Assembly (NCBI GenBank): GCA_018333995.1
Contig: JAGXSG010000003.1
Coordinates: 62,001 to 126,000 of the forward strand
Length of the DNA: 64,000 bases
Reading direction: 5' to 3'
Source: Clostridiales bacterium
Lineage (GTDB): Bacteria; Actinomycetota; Coriobacteriia; Anaerosomatales; SLCP01
The notes under the pieces were generated by a model. It was not told the origin of the DNA. It ran no database searches and saw nothing but the letters and a program-made list of their open reading frames with translations. Shown here in pieces: positions 27,845 through 36,367 of the stretch. The position numbers and the translations under genes are program-made. The stretch's first letter is position 1, and every line of letters starts with the position of its first letter.

Positions 27845-29149
27845 TCAGCGGCTCGCGCCCTCCACGACCATCCTGCGGCCCACACCATCGTAGCGAGCGG
27901 AATACAGCGCTGTCCGCTCGCCCTGAAACGCGTTGCCTTCCACGAAGAAGACACGCTCACCGTCTGCGCTCCATCCCACAGGATACGTGGATCGCCTGAT
28001 GGTGAGCGGCACCGGACGTCCTCCTGAAAGCGACACTACCCACGCTCGCGAGTAGCCGTCGTCTCCCGTCTCGGCAAAAAGAAGCCGCTTGCCGTCGGGG
28101 GAGATCATGAGTTCCGCGTAGCCGAACGGACGCAGCGTCGTTGGCGGGTCCACAAGGCGCTTCTCCCCGGTTCCGTCTACCCCAAGGACTCGGATGTCAG
28201 GTTCGCACGTAGGGTCAGTGCTGCCGAGACACCCGATGTCAGACACCGAGTAGACGATCGTCGAGCCAAAGACGGCGCACGCGAGAGCCGGGGCGCCAAC
28301 CGTGAGGGTACGTGCGTGTCCAACCGCCGGAACCAGCAGAAGCGAGCCGGACACCGAGTCGCCTTCGACTGTGCGTCCCACACGGATCGACTCGCTGGGC
28401 GGCAAGGCGACCACGGTGCCGTCGGGACCCACCGCCGGCGCCTCTCCGCGCGCCACGAATCCGGGCGTGCCGCCGGCGCTGCCTACAACGAGCACATCGG
28501 TATCTCCGTGAGGACCGCCCGCGTCGCGGACAAAGTACAGCTCGGAAGAGTCGGGGTGCCAGGCAAGCCCTAGCACGAGCGCCGGGCCCACGCCGATCCG
28601 CGACCCGTCACCAACGTTGACGAGCGCAAGTTCTCCTCGATCGATGATGGCGAGCTTCGTGCCGTCGGGTGAGAGCTCATAGACCTCGGCCGAAGCGGCA
28701 ACCTGTCGCGGCTGGGTGCCGTCCTCTCGTGCCACCCACACCGCGCCGTCAAGCCGATAGGCGATGTACGGCGCGCGCTCGAACACGGGCACTTCACCCG
28801 GCTTCCTGATCGGGGCACCATCGCCGCCAGTGGCGCCGCCAGGGCCGCCGCCGGTAGCACCGGTACCGCCAGAGCCGGTGCCCGAGCTGGTCGGCTCCTT
28901 GCTTCCGCCGCTCGCATCAACGCCGCCTGTCGCGTCACCCACACCGCCGGATGCCGCCACGGGGTCAAGGACGCCTACCGGTACCTCTCGGCGAACATCG
29001 GCCGCTTCCCGCTGGAGCACGGCGGCGAGGAGCACGCCCGCGCCGCCGATCAGTACGAGCAACCCAAGAACGAAGAGCGCAAGACACCGCTTGTCAGCAG
29101 CGAGTCGCTCCCGCCATGACGTGGGCATCTCTATGCGTGTCTCGTCCAC
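27845..29149 (-). CDS. membrane-anchored WD40/TolB-like propeller protein
   Basis: 434 residues. One helix (about residues 22-46, LALFVLGLLVLIGGAGVLLAAVL) is followed by a Gly/Ser/Thr-rich linker (about residues 65-112) and a propeller of TolB/PD40-like blades (YELSPDGTKLAIIDRGELALVN, LAWHPDSSELYFVRDAGG, LMISPDGKRLLFAETGDD, VGWSADGERVFFVEG). The SPDGKxLxF blades are typical of PD40 repeats that bind proteins or sugars. No enzymatic motif is visible. It lies between the icd-like gene (21 nt upstream) and the ilv promoter; its role is unknown. Confidence 0.85.
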   Translation of the reverse strand: MDETRIEMPTSWRERLAADKRCLALFVLGLLVLIGGAGVLLAAVLQREAADVRREVPVGVLDPVAASGGVGDATGGVDASGGSKEPTSSGTGSGGTGATGGGPGGATGGDGAPIRKPGEVPVFERAPYIAYRLDGAVWVAREDGTQPRQVAASAEVYELSPDGTKLAIIDRGELALVNVGDGSRIGVGPALVLGLAWHPDSSELYFVRDAGGPHGDTDVLVVGSAGGTPGFVARGEAPAVGPDGTVVALPPSESIRVGRTVEGDSVSGSLLLVPAVGHARTLTVGAPALACAVFGSTIVYSVSDIGCLGSTDPTCEPDIRVLGVDGTGEKRLVDPPTTLRPFGYAELMISPDGKRLLFAETGDDGYSRAWVVSLSGGRPVPLTIRRSTYPVGWSADGERVFFVEGNAFQGERTALYSARYDGVGRRMVVEGASR

Positions 29150-29170
29150 GCCGCCCCCAGGGGCCGTAAC

Positions 29171-30262
29171 CTACAACTCCGCGATGAGCGCGTCGGCGTA
29201 CGCCTGCGTGCCGACCGAACCTTCCGTGCTGCCGGTGTTGGACCGCTTGATGTCGTACGTGACCTTCTCGCCTCGGCCTATCACGGTCCGCACCGCACCT
29301 AAGATGCGATCCGCCGCGTCGCGTTCGCCAAGGTGGTTGAGCATGAGCACCGCCGACAGTATCTCGGCTGTGGGATTGGCGACGTCCTTGCCGGTGTACT
29401 TGGGCGCCGAGCCGTGCACCGGCTCGAACACCGCACACTCAGTCCCAAAATTGGCGCCGGGCGCGATACCGAGCCCTCCAACAAGCCCTGCCGAAAGATC
29501 GCTCACGATGTCGCCGTAGAGGTTGGGAAGCACGAGTACGTCCCACCACTCGGGGTGAAGCACGAGCTGCATGCATGTCGCGTCGACGATGTAGTCTTCG
29601 AACTCGATGCCCGAGCCGGCGTACTCCTCGGCCACCTCTCGGGCGACTTTGAGGAAGAGGCCGTCGGAGTGCTTGAGGATGTTGGCCTTGTGGACCGCGG
29701 TGACCTTCTTGCGGCCGTTGGCGATGGCGTAGTCGAACGCGAACTTCACAATGCGCCGCGTGCCGGTGATGCTGATTGGCTTGAGCGAGATGCCGGAGTC
29801 GGGGCGGATAGTGCCCGCGCCCTCAGCGGCCGCGAACTCGATGAGCCTGGCCGCGCCCTCGGAGCCCTCGGGGAACTCGATGCCCGCGTAGAGGTCTTCT
29901 GTGTTCTCGCGCACGATGACGAGGTCGATGCCGTCGTAGCGCGCGCCCGAACCCGCGATCGAGAACGCGGGCCTCAGGCACGCGTACATGTCGAGTTCCT
30001 TGCGCAGCGCCACGTTCACGCTGCGAAACCCGGTGCCGACCGGCGTGGTGATCGGACCCTTGATGGCGACCTTGTTCTTGCGGACAGACTCCAGCACGTG
30101 ATCCGGGAGCGGGGTGCCGTACTTGTCCATCACGTCAGCGCCCGCCTCGGCGACCTCCCACTTAACGTCGACGCCAGCGGCCTCGACGACGCGAGTCATC
30201 GCGGCGGTGATCTCCGGACCGATGCCGTCACCGGGAATAAGTGTCACTGTGTGCTTGGCCAT
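29171..30262 (-). CDS. icd: isocitrate (or homoisocitrate) dehydrogenase, NAD-type family
   Basis: 363 residues from ATG 30262, with GGAGGT 9 nt upstream. It belongs to the decarboxylating dehydrogenases. TPVGTGFRSVNVALRKELDMYACLRP contains the S-x-N-x-x-L-R set that contacts isocitrate, unlike LeuB in this window ([16 protein letters not shown]). IRENTEDLYAGIE-like, HKANILKHSDG and NLYGDIVSDLSAG (metal Asp) are also present. Length and pattern match the short bacterial/mitochondrial NAD-dependent enzymes. With the (homo)citrate-synthase-like and aconitase-like genes upstream it would complete synthesis of 2-oxoglutarate or 2-oxoadipate; the S-x-N motif favours isocitrate. Cofactor choice is not certain. 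Confidence 0.9.
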   Translation of the reverse strand: MAKHTVTLIPGDGIGPEITAAMTRVVEAAGVDVKWEVAEAGADVMDKYGTPLPDHVLESVRKNKVAIKGPITTPVGTGFRSVNVALRKELDMYACLRPAFSIAGSGARYDGIDLVIVRENTEDLYAGIEFPEGSEGAARLIEFAAAEGAGTIRPDSGISLKPISITGTRRIVKFAFDYAIANGRKKVTAVHKANILKHSDGLFLKVAREVAEEYAGSGIEFEDYIVDATCMQLVLHPEWWDVLVLPNLYGDIVSDLSAGLVGGLGIAPGANFGTECAVFEPVHGSAPKYTGKDVANPTAEILSAVLMLNHLGERDAADRILGAVRTVIGRGEKVTYDIKRSNTGSTEGSVGTQAYADALIAEL

Positions 30263-30334
30263 ACAGGGCAATACCTCCAACGAGTCAGGTGCGCGCGCGT
30301 CGCAGGCGCGCGGGCGGCGAAAAGCGTGTCATCG

Positions 30335-30340
30335 ATTGTA
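30335..30340 (-). promoter_or_regulatory. possible internal promoter for the icd-like gene
   Basis: TACAAT on the minus strand, about 73 nt before the ATG, without a convincing -35. A GC hairpin (GCGCGC...GCGCGC, 30295-30320 area) lies in the resulting 5' UTR. The 170-bp gap also holds the GGGTGCC array at 30394-30424. Confidence 0.4.
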
Positions 30341-30393
30341 CGCGACGTCTGGAGGTATTCCCACACCGGCCGGCGAGGCGGCTGCCGAGGCGT

Positions 30394-30424
30394 GCGCCCG
30401 GGTGCCCGGGTGCCCAGGTGCCGC
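30394..30424. repeat. GGGTGCCC tandem array
   Basis: Three to four 8-bp units (GGGTGCCC, GGGTGCCC, AGGTGCCG) between the HEAT-repeat gene and the icd-like gene. Similar GGGTGCC units occur upstream of leuC at 15980-16005. Confidence 0.6.
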
Positions 30425-30432
30425 TCGCAGCG

Positions 30433-31110
30433 CTACCCTTCGGCCTGCGTCACGGACGCCGTTCGCCCCTTCTCGGGCGCGCACGCTTGTATCCGCTTGG
30501 CCCGCTTGCCAAGCAATCCTTTGCCGTGCTCGGCATCGAACGACATGCGCTCGGCCGCCGCGAGCCGTACCTCATCCGAGGCATCCCCGCTCACGAGCCT
30601 AATCACGCCGATGAGCATGGCGAGGAACTCCGGGTCGCCGTGGTACACACGGATCGCCTCGTCGACGATCGGCCACACTCGCTCGGAGCGGCGAGCGGTG
30701 GTGGCCCCATACGCCGTGAGCAGGCGAAAAGCAGCCAAACGAACGACGCCGGACTCCGCGTCATGAACCGCGGCCATCGCCGCCTCTATCGCCTTGTCGG
30801 CAACCCGGGCGTCTGTCGCGACGATCTTCTCTAGCGCCGCGAGGACTTCCCAGCGTGTCTGCGCCTCGGGACGGTCGAGCGCGTCTGCAAGCTCAGCACC
30901 GAACCCCTTGAGGGCCTCGGGCTTCGCTATCGCCAGCGCGTGCACCGCCCGTGCGGCGGCGATGCGCAACTGCCGATCGTCGCCAGAAAGCCCGTCGATC
31001 AGGGTCGCGAGCGATCGCTTGTTGACCGCGGCACGTGCCGCAGTCGCTTCCTTGTCACCGCTTCGCAGCAACTCGAGCATTTCGGACTTCGGGTCGACCC
31101 TGACCGCCAT
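30433..31110 (-). CDS. HEAT-repeat-like helical protein
   Basis: 225 residues, almost entirely amphipathic helices in pairs (RSLATLIDGLSGDDRQLRIAAARAVHALA, RPEAQTRWEVLAALEKIVA, ESGVVRLAAFRLLTAYGA, DASDEVRLAAAERM), the pattern of HEAT/PBS-lyase-type repeats used as protein scaffolds. No catalytic motif. It is inserted in the (homo)citrate-pathway operon, 13 nt after the aconitase-like small subunit, so a role in assembling that enzyme set is possible but only inferred from position. Confidence 0.75.
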   Translation of the reverse strand: MAVRVDPKSEMLELLRSGDKEATAARAAVNKRSLATLIDGLSGDDRQLRIAAARAVHALAIAKPEALKGFGAELADALDRPEAQTRWEVLAALEKIVATDARVADKAIEAAMAAVHDAESGVVRLAAFRLLTAYGATTARRSERVWPIVDEAIRVYHGDPEFLAMLIGVIRLVSGDASDEVRLAAAERMSFDAEHGKGLLGKRAKRIQACAPEKGRTASVTQAEG

Positions 31111-31123
31111 TCGACGCTACCCC

Positions 31124-31627
31124 CTAGAGATTGAAGCCACCATGCTTCTTGAAGTGTTCCACCAGACCGCCGTCCGCAAGCAACTGCGCCATTACCGGCG
31201 GCAGGGGCGGAAACTCGATCTCGGCACCGGACGTGAGATTTCGCACGACACCCGCTTCCAGGTCCACGACGAGCTCGTCGCCGTCAGCAATGAGGTCGGT
31301 GTCGCACTCCACTACCGGCAGACCGGTGTTGATCGCGTTGCGGAAGAAGATGCGCGCGAAGCTCTTGGCCAGCACCGCTCGCGTGTTGCTGTGGATAAGC
31401 ACGAGCGGCGCCTGCTCACGCGACGAGCCCATGCCAAAGTTCTTGCCAGCGACAAGAAAACCGCCCGATGGCTTCACCTTCGCGTGGTACTCCGGATCGA
31501 GGTCTTCCATCGCGTGGATCGCCATCGCTTCCATGTCCGCGGACTTGAACTTGTACTTGCCGCTGATGATGTAGTCGGTGTTGATGTCGTCGCCGTACTT
31601 GAAGGCCTTCGCCCTGAGCTCTGCCAT
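31124..31627 (-). CDS. aconitase-family small subunit (second LeuD-like paralogue)
   Basis: 167 residues. Same fold and length as LeuD at 4251-4748 (NFGMGSSREQAP, SFARIFFRNAINTG), but the substrate loop reads DINTDYIISGKYKFKS where LeuD has [16 protein letters not shown]. In methanogen homologues this loop decides between isopropylmalate and substrates with an extra carboxylate, a basic residue favouring the latter; the Lys residues here point to a tricarboxylate (cis-aconitate or homoaconitate). It pairs with the large subunit just upstream and is followed by the HEAT protein and the icd-like gene. Confidence 0.88.
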   Translation of the reverse strand: MAELRAKAFKYGDDINTDYIISGKYKFKSADMEAMAIHAMEDLDPEYHAKVKPSGGFLVAGKNFGMGSSREQAPLVLIHSNTRAVLAKSFARIFFRNAINTGLPVVECDTDLIADGDELVVDLEAGVVRNLTSGAEIEFPPLPPVMAQLLADGGLVEHFKKHGGFNL

Positions 31628-31680
31628 CGCCTGTACTCCCCTGCTTTCCTGAAGGTCCGTCGTCTTGCCGACCCGTCCGC

Positions 31681-32949
31681 CTACCCGAAGTACGTGCGCG
31701 GGTCGGTAATCCTCGCCTCGATGACCGAGGCGACCACTGTTGCCGGACTGCCGAGGTAGATAAACGCGTTGCTGTTACCCATACGGCCCTTGAAGTTGCG
31801 GTTTGCCGTCGATATAACGTTCTCTCCGTCGCTCGGCACGCCGTTATGGGTACCCACACACGGTCCGCAGCCTGGGGTCACGACCGCCGCTCCGGCCTCG
31901 ACGAGGGTCTGGATGTAGCCCGCGGCCATCGCGTCAAGGTAGATCCGCTTGGACGCCGGGGCGACGATGAAGCGAACGTCGGGGTGCACGCGACGCCCCG
32001 TTAGCATCTCGGCGGCTATCGCGAGATCCTCCAGGCGGCCGTTCGTGCACGTGCCAAGAACCCCTTGCTGGATGGGCGTGCCCTCGACCTCGCCGATGGG
32101 CGAGACGTTGTCGACCGCGTGGGGTTTGGCGACCTGCGGCACGACGCTTCCCGCGTCGATCACGATCTCCTCGACGTACACAGCGTCAGCGTCAGGGTCG
32201 ACCGGCTCTGGCGTGCGTTCTGAGCGGCCCTCGAACCACAGAAGCGTCTTCTCGTCGGCGCGCATGAGGCCCGCCTTGGCGCCGACCTCGATCGCCATGT
32301 TCGAGATGGTCATGCGTGCGTCGATCGAAAGCGCGTCGATGACGGGTCCGTGGAACTCAAGTGCCTGGTAGGTCGCTCCATCCACGCCGATCAGTCCGGC
32401 GAGGTATAAGATGAGGTCCTTGGCGAACACGCCCGCGGGTAGTTTCCCCGTGTAGGTGACCTTGATCGTCTCGGGAACCTTGAACCACAGCTTACCCGAG
32501 GCCATCGCGGCCGCCCCATCGGTGCTCCCAACCCCAGTCGAGAACACGTTGAGCGCACCGTACGTGCAGGTGTGCGAGTCACAGCCCACCATCAGGTCGC
32601 CCGGGACCACATGACCGTGCTCCGGCACGACCTGGTGACACACTCCCTCGCCGATGTCGTAGACTCGCGCGCCGGTCTTCTTGCCCCACTCGCGCATCAT
32701 CGTGTGGAGGGCGCTCACGCCCTCGATGGGGCTCGGAGACGAGTGGTCGATGACGAGCGCGACCTTGCTCGGGTCAAAGACCCGATCGACGCCCATGTTT
32801 TCAAGCGCGCGGATCGCGAGCGGGCTCGTGCCGTCCTGGCCCATCACGAAGTCGACATCGGCGATGACGATGTCGCCCGCCTTGGCGTCCTGGCCCGAAC
32901 GGGCCGAGAATATCTTCTCGGAAATGGTCTTACCGGGAATGGGAATCAC
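31681..32949 (-). CDS. aconitase-family large subunit (second LeuC-like paralogue)
   Basis: 422 residues. [4Fe-4S] ligands: the Cys of VLGTCTNGR and the CxxC of GCGPC. The aconitase signature [22 protein letters not shown] and the C-terminal NRNFKGRMGNSNAFIYLGSPA are present. Clearly distinct from LeuC at 14598-15872 and set in an operon with a (homo)citrate-synthase-like enzyme and an isocitrate-type dehydrogenase. Best read as the hydratase for citrate/isocitrate or homocitrate/homoisocitrate; isopropylmalate is unlikely because a complete leu set exists elsewhere in the window. Confidence 0.9.
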   Translation of the reverse strand: MIPIPGKTISEKIFSARSGQDAKAGDIVIADVDFVMGQDGTSPLAIRALENMGVDRVFDPSKVALVIDHSSPSPIEGVSALHTMMREWGKKTGARVYDIGEGVCHQVVPEHGHVVPGDLMVGCDSHTCTYGALNVFSTGVGSTDGAAAMASGKLWFKVPETIKVTYTGKLPAGVFAKDLILYLAGLIGVDGATYQALEFHGPVIDALSIDARMTISNMAIEVGAKAGLMRADEKTLLWFEGRSERTPEPVDPDADAVYVEEIVIDAGSVVPQVAKPHAVDNVSPIGEVEGTPIQQGVLGTCTNGRLEDLAIAAEMLTGRRVHPDVRFIVAPASKRIYLDAMAAGYIQTLVEAGAAVVTPGCGPCVGTHNGVPSDGENVISTANRNFKGRMGNSNAFIYLGSPATVVASVIEARITDPRTYFG

Positions 32950-32988
32950 CCTCCTGGATCGCGGCGGCCGTGTCTTGACGCCTTAGTC

Positions 32989-34200
32989 TCACGTGGATGC
33001 TTTGGAATCGTCCCCGCCGCGCGCGGCGGAGTAGTCGTTGTACACGTAGAGCAACTCTTTGTCGAACAGCGAGCGCTTGAGCTGAATCGACAGCGTGCGG
33101 ACGAGCGGCAACATCTGTGCGGCCTGACCGGGGGCAAGCTCGATGCCGTACTCGGCGAACTTCATCTCGATGGCATGTGAGCCGGAGTGCTTGCCGATGA
33201 CGATCTGGCGCTCGAGACCCACCTCATCGGGCGAGAAGATCTCGTATGTCTTGGGGTTCTTGATCACACCGTCCGCGTGGACACCGCTCTCGTGCGCGAA
33301 GACGTTCGTGCCGATGACCGGCTTCCATGCGGGAAGGCGGCGTCCCGCCGCGCCAAACACGTACTCGCCGATCTCGCGGAAACGGGTGGTGTCGATGTCA
33401 ATTTCAAGGTCCTCGATGTACTTGAGCGCCATGACGACGACTTCGAGCGCCGCGTTGCCAGCCCGCTCGCCAAGGCCGCCAACGGTCACGTTCACCCAGT
33501 TCGCACCGGCGTGGATACCGGCGATGGCGTTTGCGACCGCCATCCCAAAGTCGTTGTGCGTGTGCATCTCGACATCGAGTCCGCAGTGCTGCTTGAGCTC
33601 TCGGATCGCCGCGTACGTGCGAAACGGCTCCATCACGCCGATCGTGTCGCAGAACCGGATACGGTCCGCGCCCTCGGCTTCCGCAGCCTTGGCGTACTCG
33701 ATGAGAAAACCCATCTCGGTTCGTGAGGCGTCCTCGGCGTTGACTGAGACGTAGACGCCATGACTCTTGGCGAACGCGACGGACTCCCGGATGGAGTGTA
33801 AGACCCACGCGCGATCTTTCCGAAGCTTGGTCTCGATGTGGATGTCCGAAGTGGCGAGCGAGATCGCGACCGCGTCAACACCGCACTCGATCGACTGCCT
33901 AATGTCCTCGACGTTCGCGCGGTTCCACCCAAGCACGGACGCTCTGAGGCCGAGGTGCGCGATCTCTTCGATCACATCGCGCTCGTCGCCTCCCATGGCG
34001 GGGATACCCGCCTCGATCTGATGCACGCCGATCTCGTCGAGCAACCTCGCGATACGGATCTTTTCCTGATTGGCGAAAACGACGCCGGCGGTCTGCTCGC
34101 CGTCGCGCAGGGTCGTATCGTCAAGCATGATTTGGCGCGTGCCGAGTTCGCTTGCAAACGTGAATGGAACGCTGTGAGCTTTGGCTTCTTCGTGCCGCAC
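32989..34200 (-). CDS. homocitrate synthase (NifV-type) or Re-citrate synthase, DRE-TIM family
   Basis: 403 residues from GTG 34200 (GGAGG about 12 nt upstream; the start is uncertain by a few codons). Catalytic [51 protein letters not shown] (metal His-x-His), GGLGERAGNAALE and VFAHESGVHADG match homocitrate-synthase/NifV proteins closely. It lacks the LeuA C-terminal regulatory domain. The same subgroup includes the Re-face citrate synthases of clostridia and other anaerobes, which cannot be separated from homocitrate synthases by eye. First gene of the operon leading to the icd-like gene. No nitrogenase and no other lysine genes are in view. Confidence 0.88.
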   Translation of the reverse strand: MRHEEAKAHSVPFTFASELGTRQIMLDDTTLRDGEQTAGVVFANQEKIRIARLLDEIGVHQIEAGIPAMGGDERDVIEEIAHLGLRASVLGWNRANVEDIRQSIECGVDAVAISLATSDIHIETKLRKDRAWVLHSIRESVAFAKSHGVYVSVNAEDASRTEMGFLIEYAKAAEAEGADRIRFCDTIGVMEPFRTYAAIRELKQHCGLDVEMHTHNDFGMAVANAIAGIHAGANWVNVTVGGLGERAGNAALEVVVMALKYIEDLEIDIDTTRFREIGEYVFGAAGRRLPAWKPVIGTNVFAHESGVHADGVIKNPKTYEIFSPDEVGLERQIVIGKHSGSHAIEMKFAEYGIELAPGQAAQMLPLVRTLSIQLKRSLFDKELLYVYNDYSAARGGDDSKAST

Positions 34201-34237
34201 GGCGAACAGGCACCTCCTCAGTCGAGCGCAGGGGAGT

Positions 34238-34267
34238 AGTTTACGACAGCGCGCCCTATGCGGACAA
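34238..34267 (-). promoter_or_regulatory. promoter of the (homo)citrate operon
   Basis: TTGTCC (34262-34267), an 18-nt spacer and TAAACT (34238-34243) on the minus strand, with a predicted start near 34231, about 31 nt before the GTG. Confidence 0.55.
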
Positions 34268-34380
34268 ACGAGTGTGCCCCGTCTTGCCAAGGACGCTGCG
34301 CGTCGAGGAGCCAACGGCGCTGGCAACGGGTACGAAACGTATGACGCATCCGACGCGGCACCACACGACTGGACACGCCT

Positions 34381-35556
34381 GTGCGCCCTGCCCTCTTCTA
34401 CAGCGACGCCATGGCCGCCTACGACCTCGGCCCTCATCATCCACTCAAGCCCGAACGCTTCACGCTCGCGGTGGACCTGATGCGCGCCTACGGCTTGATC
34501 GGCGAGGAACGGAATCTCGACCCAGTTCACCCGATCGAGTTCTTCTCGCCGAGCGGCCCCGCGTCAGGCGCGGACCTCGCTCTCGTCCACGACGAGGCGT
34601 ACATCGCCACCGTCAAGGACGCCTCGGCGTATCCCGAGCGCTACCGCTTCGTCACGCGCCATGGCATCGGTGTGGGCGACACGCCAGCCGCGCACGGACT
34701 GCATGACGTAGCGGCTCTGATCTGCGGCGGAACCATCGCCGCGCTCTCCCGCGTGCTCGACGCGCCCGGTCCGGCACGATCCTTCGCCCCCGCCGGTGGG
34801 TTGCACCACGCCCACCGGAACTCCGCAGCGGGCTTCTGTATCTACAACGATCCGGCCGTGGCGATAGCAGTGGCGCTCCGTGAGCGCCCGGGAACCCGCA
34901 TCGCCTACCTGGACATCGACGCCCACCACGGCGACGGCGTCCAGGAGGCGTTCTATGACACCGCCAACGTGCTCACCATCTCGCTTCACGAGTCCGGCCG
35001 CTACCTGTTCCCGGGAACCGGACACGCCGAGGAAACCGGCATCGGCGCAGGAACCGGCTACGCCATCAACGTGCCACTACCGCCATTTGCTGACGCCGAG
35101 TGTTACAAGGTTGTCTTCGACGAGGTCGTTGCGCCCGTACTTGCCGCGTTTTCGCCCGACGCGCTCGTCGCACAGTGCGGCGCTGACGCGCACCACGCCG
35201 ACCCGCTCACCCACCTCGGCCTCACCCTCTCGGGGATGCGCGACCTCTACCGGCGGATCGTCGAAATCGCGGACGCGTCATGCGGTGGACGGCTCGCTTG
35301 CTGCGGAGGCGGCGGCTACGGCACGTACTCGGTGGTGCCCCGCGCCTGGACGATGCTCGCCGCGGTGCTTGCTGGCGTCGATGTCCCGGACGCTCTGCCG
35401 GAGGAGTGGCGTGCTCGTTCATCGTCGATGAGCGATGAAGAGGCGCCTCGCACGATCACCGAGGACACCGCGCCCCCGGGCGACCCGGGCACCGCGCTAG
35501 AACACACGCGCTCGGTCGTGACACAGCTGCTGCGGTCGGTCACGCTGCTCAAGTGA
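34381..35556 (+). CDS. acuC: histone deacetylase-family protein (AcuC-like)
   Basis: 391 residues, GTG start. Zn-dependent deacetylase of the arginase/deacetylase fold: DLGPHHPLKPER near the N terminus, the charge-relay His pair in GLHHAHRNSAAGFCIYND, metal ligands in YLDIDAHHGDGVQEAF (Asp, His) and AQCGADAHHADPL (Asp), and CCGGGGYG near the end. In bacilli AcuC deacetylates acetyl-CoA synthetase; here the substrate is unknown. The last 60 residues are a low-complexity tail beyond the usual domain. No SD sequence precedes the GTG, so the start is chosen by homology to the family N terminus. Confidence 0.92.
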   Translation: MRPALFYSDAMAAYDLGPHHPLKPERFTLAVDLMRAYGLIGEERNLDPVHPIEFFSPSGPASGADLALVHDEAYIATVKDASAYPERYRFVTRHGIGVGDTPAAHGLHDVAALICGGTIAALSRVLDAPGPARSFAPAGGLHHAHRNSAAGFCIYNDPAVAIAVALRERPGTRIAYLDIDAHHGDGVQEAFYDTANVLTISLHESGRYLFPGTGHAEETGIGAGTGYAINVPLPPFADAECYKVVFDEVVAPVLAAFSPDALVAQCGADAHHADPLTHLGLTLSGMRDLYRRIVEIADASCGGRLACCGGGGYGTYSVVPRAWTMLAAVLAGVDVPDALPEEWRARSSSMSDEEAPRTITEDTAPPGDPGTALEHTRSVVTQLLRSVTLLK

Positions 35557-35587
35557 GGCCGTGTGAGTTGCGGCGCGGCGAAAGCGA

Positions 35588-36367
35588 TCAGGCATCCGCC
35601 CACACCGGCACAAACGACCGGGCGCCGCGCATCTCGACGCGCGCCTCCGGAGCGGACGGGCAGATGGTCTCGACGAGGCGCCAGAAGCGCGGTGAGTGGT
35701 CGAGGTGGACGAGGTGCGCGAGCTCGTGCGCGAGCACGTAGCGGGCGAGGTGCGTCGGCAAGAAGACGAGGTCGCGGTTGAGCGAGACGGTGCCGCGGGC
35801 CGAGCAACTCCCCCACCGGGTGCGCTGGCCGCGGATGGTGACGCGGTCGGGCAGCGGGAGGTCGTGCGCGGCGGCGAGTGCGGCGAGGGTCTCGGGCAGC
35901 ACGGCGCGGGCGGTGCGGTCGCGCCAGCGCCGGAGGGCGGCGAGGCGGGCATCCGGGTCGGCCGAGCCGCGGACCACGAGGGAGTCGCCGCGCGCGGTGG
36001 CGGTCGTGCGGGAGGCGACCGACGCACTCTCGTAGAGGACCGCGAGATCGAGCCCTGCGGTCGGGAGCGCCACGCGCGCCGGGAGCCGCTCGGCCGCGGG
36101 TGCGAGGAACACCGCGCGGCGCTCGGCAACGTGTGCAAGCGCGGCCTCGGCCCACGCGCGGCGGGACGCGACGGCGTGCTCGGCCACCCCGCGCGGCGCG
36201 CGCGCAGGCACGCACACGACGAGCCCGTCGCGCGCGCTCACGGTCAGCCGCACCCGGCGTGCGCGCCACGAGAGGCGCACGGTGTAGGGAGGCAGTGCGG
36301 CGGCGAGCCCGCACCCGGCGGGCGCAGGCACCGGCGTGCCGGGCAGCGGCTGCATGTCCCTCCTCAT
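35588..36367 (-). CDS. YgjP-type (DUF45/M48-like) metallopeptidase
   Basis: 259 residues. The C-terminal zincin core carries RGQRTRWGSCSARGTVSLNRDLVFLP and HELAHLVHLDHSPRFW (HExxH plus the downstream His), the hallmark of YgjP/UTP-pyrophosphatase-associated metallopeptidases. The N-terminal half is the usual beta-rich lead-in (VRLSWRARRVRLTVSARDGLVVCVPA). Cytoplasmic; function poorly known in the family. Its start overlaps the rlmKL stop (ATGA). Very high GC and Ala/Arg content. Confidence 0.88.
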   Translation of the reverse strand: MRRDMQPLPGTPVPAPAGCGLAAALPPYTVRLSWRARRVRLTVSARDGLVVCVPARAPRGVAEHAVASRRAWAEAALAHVAERRAVFLAPAAERLPARVALPTAGLDLAVLYESASVASRTTATARGDSLVVRGSADPDARLAALRRWRDRTARAVLPETLAALAAAHDLPLPDRVTIRGQRTRWGSCSARGTVSLNRDLVFLPTHLARYVLAHELAHLVHLDHSPRFWRLVETICPSAPEARVEMRGARSFVPVWADA

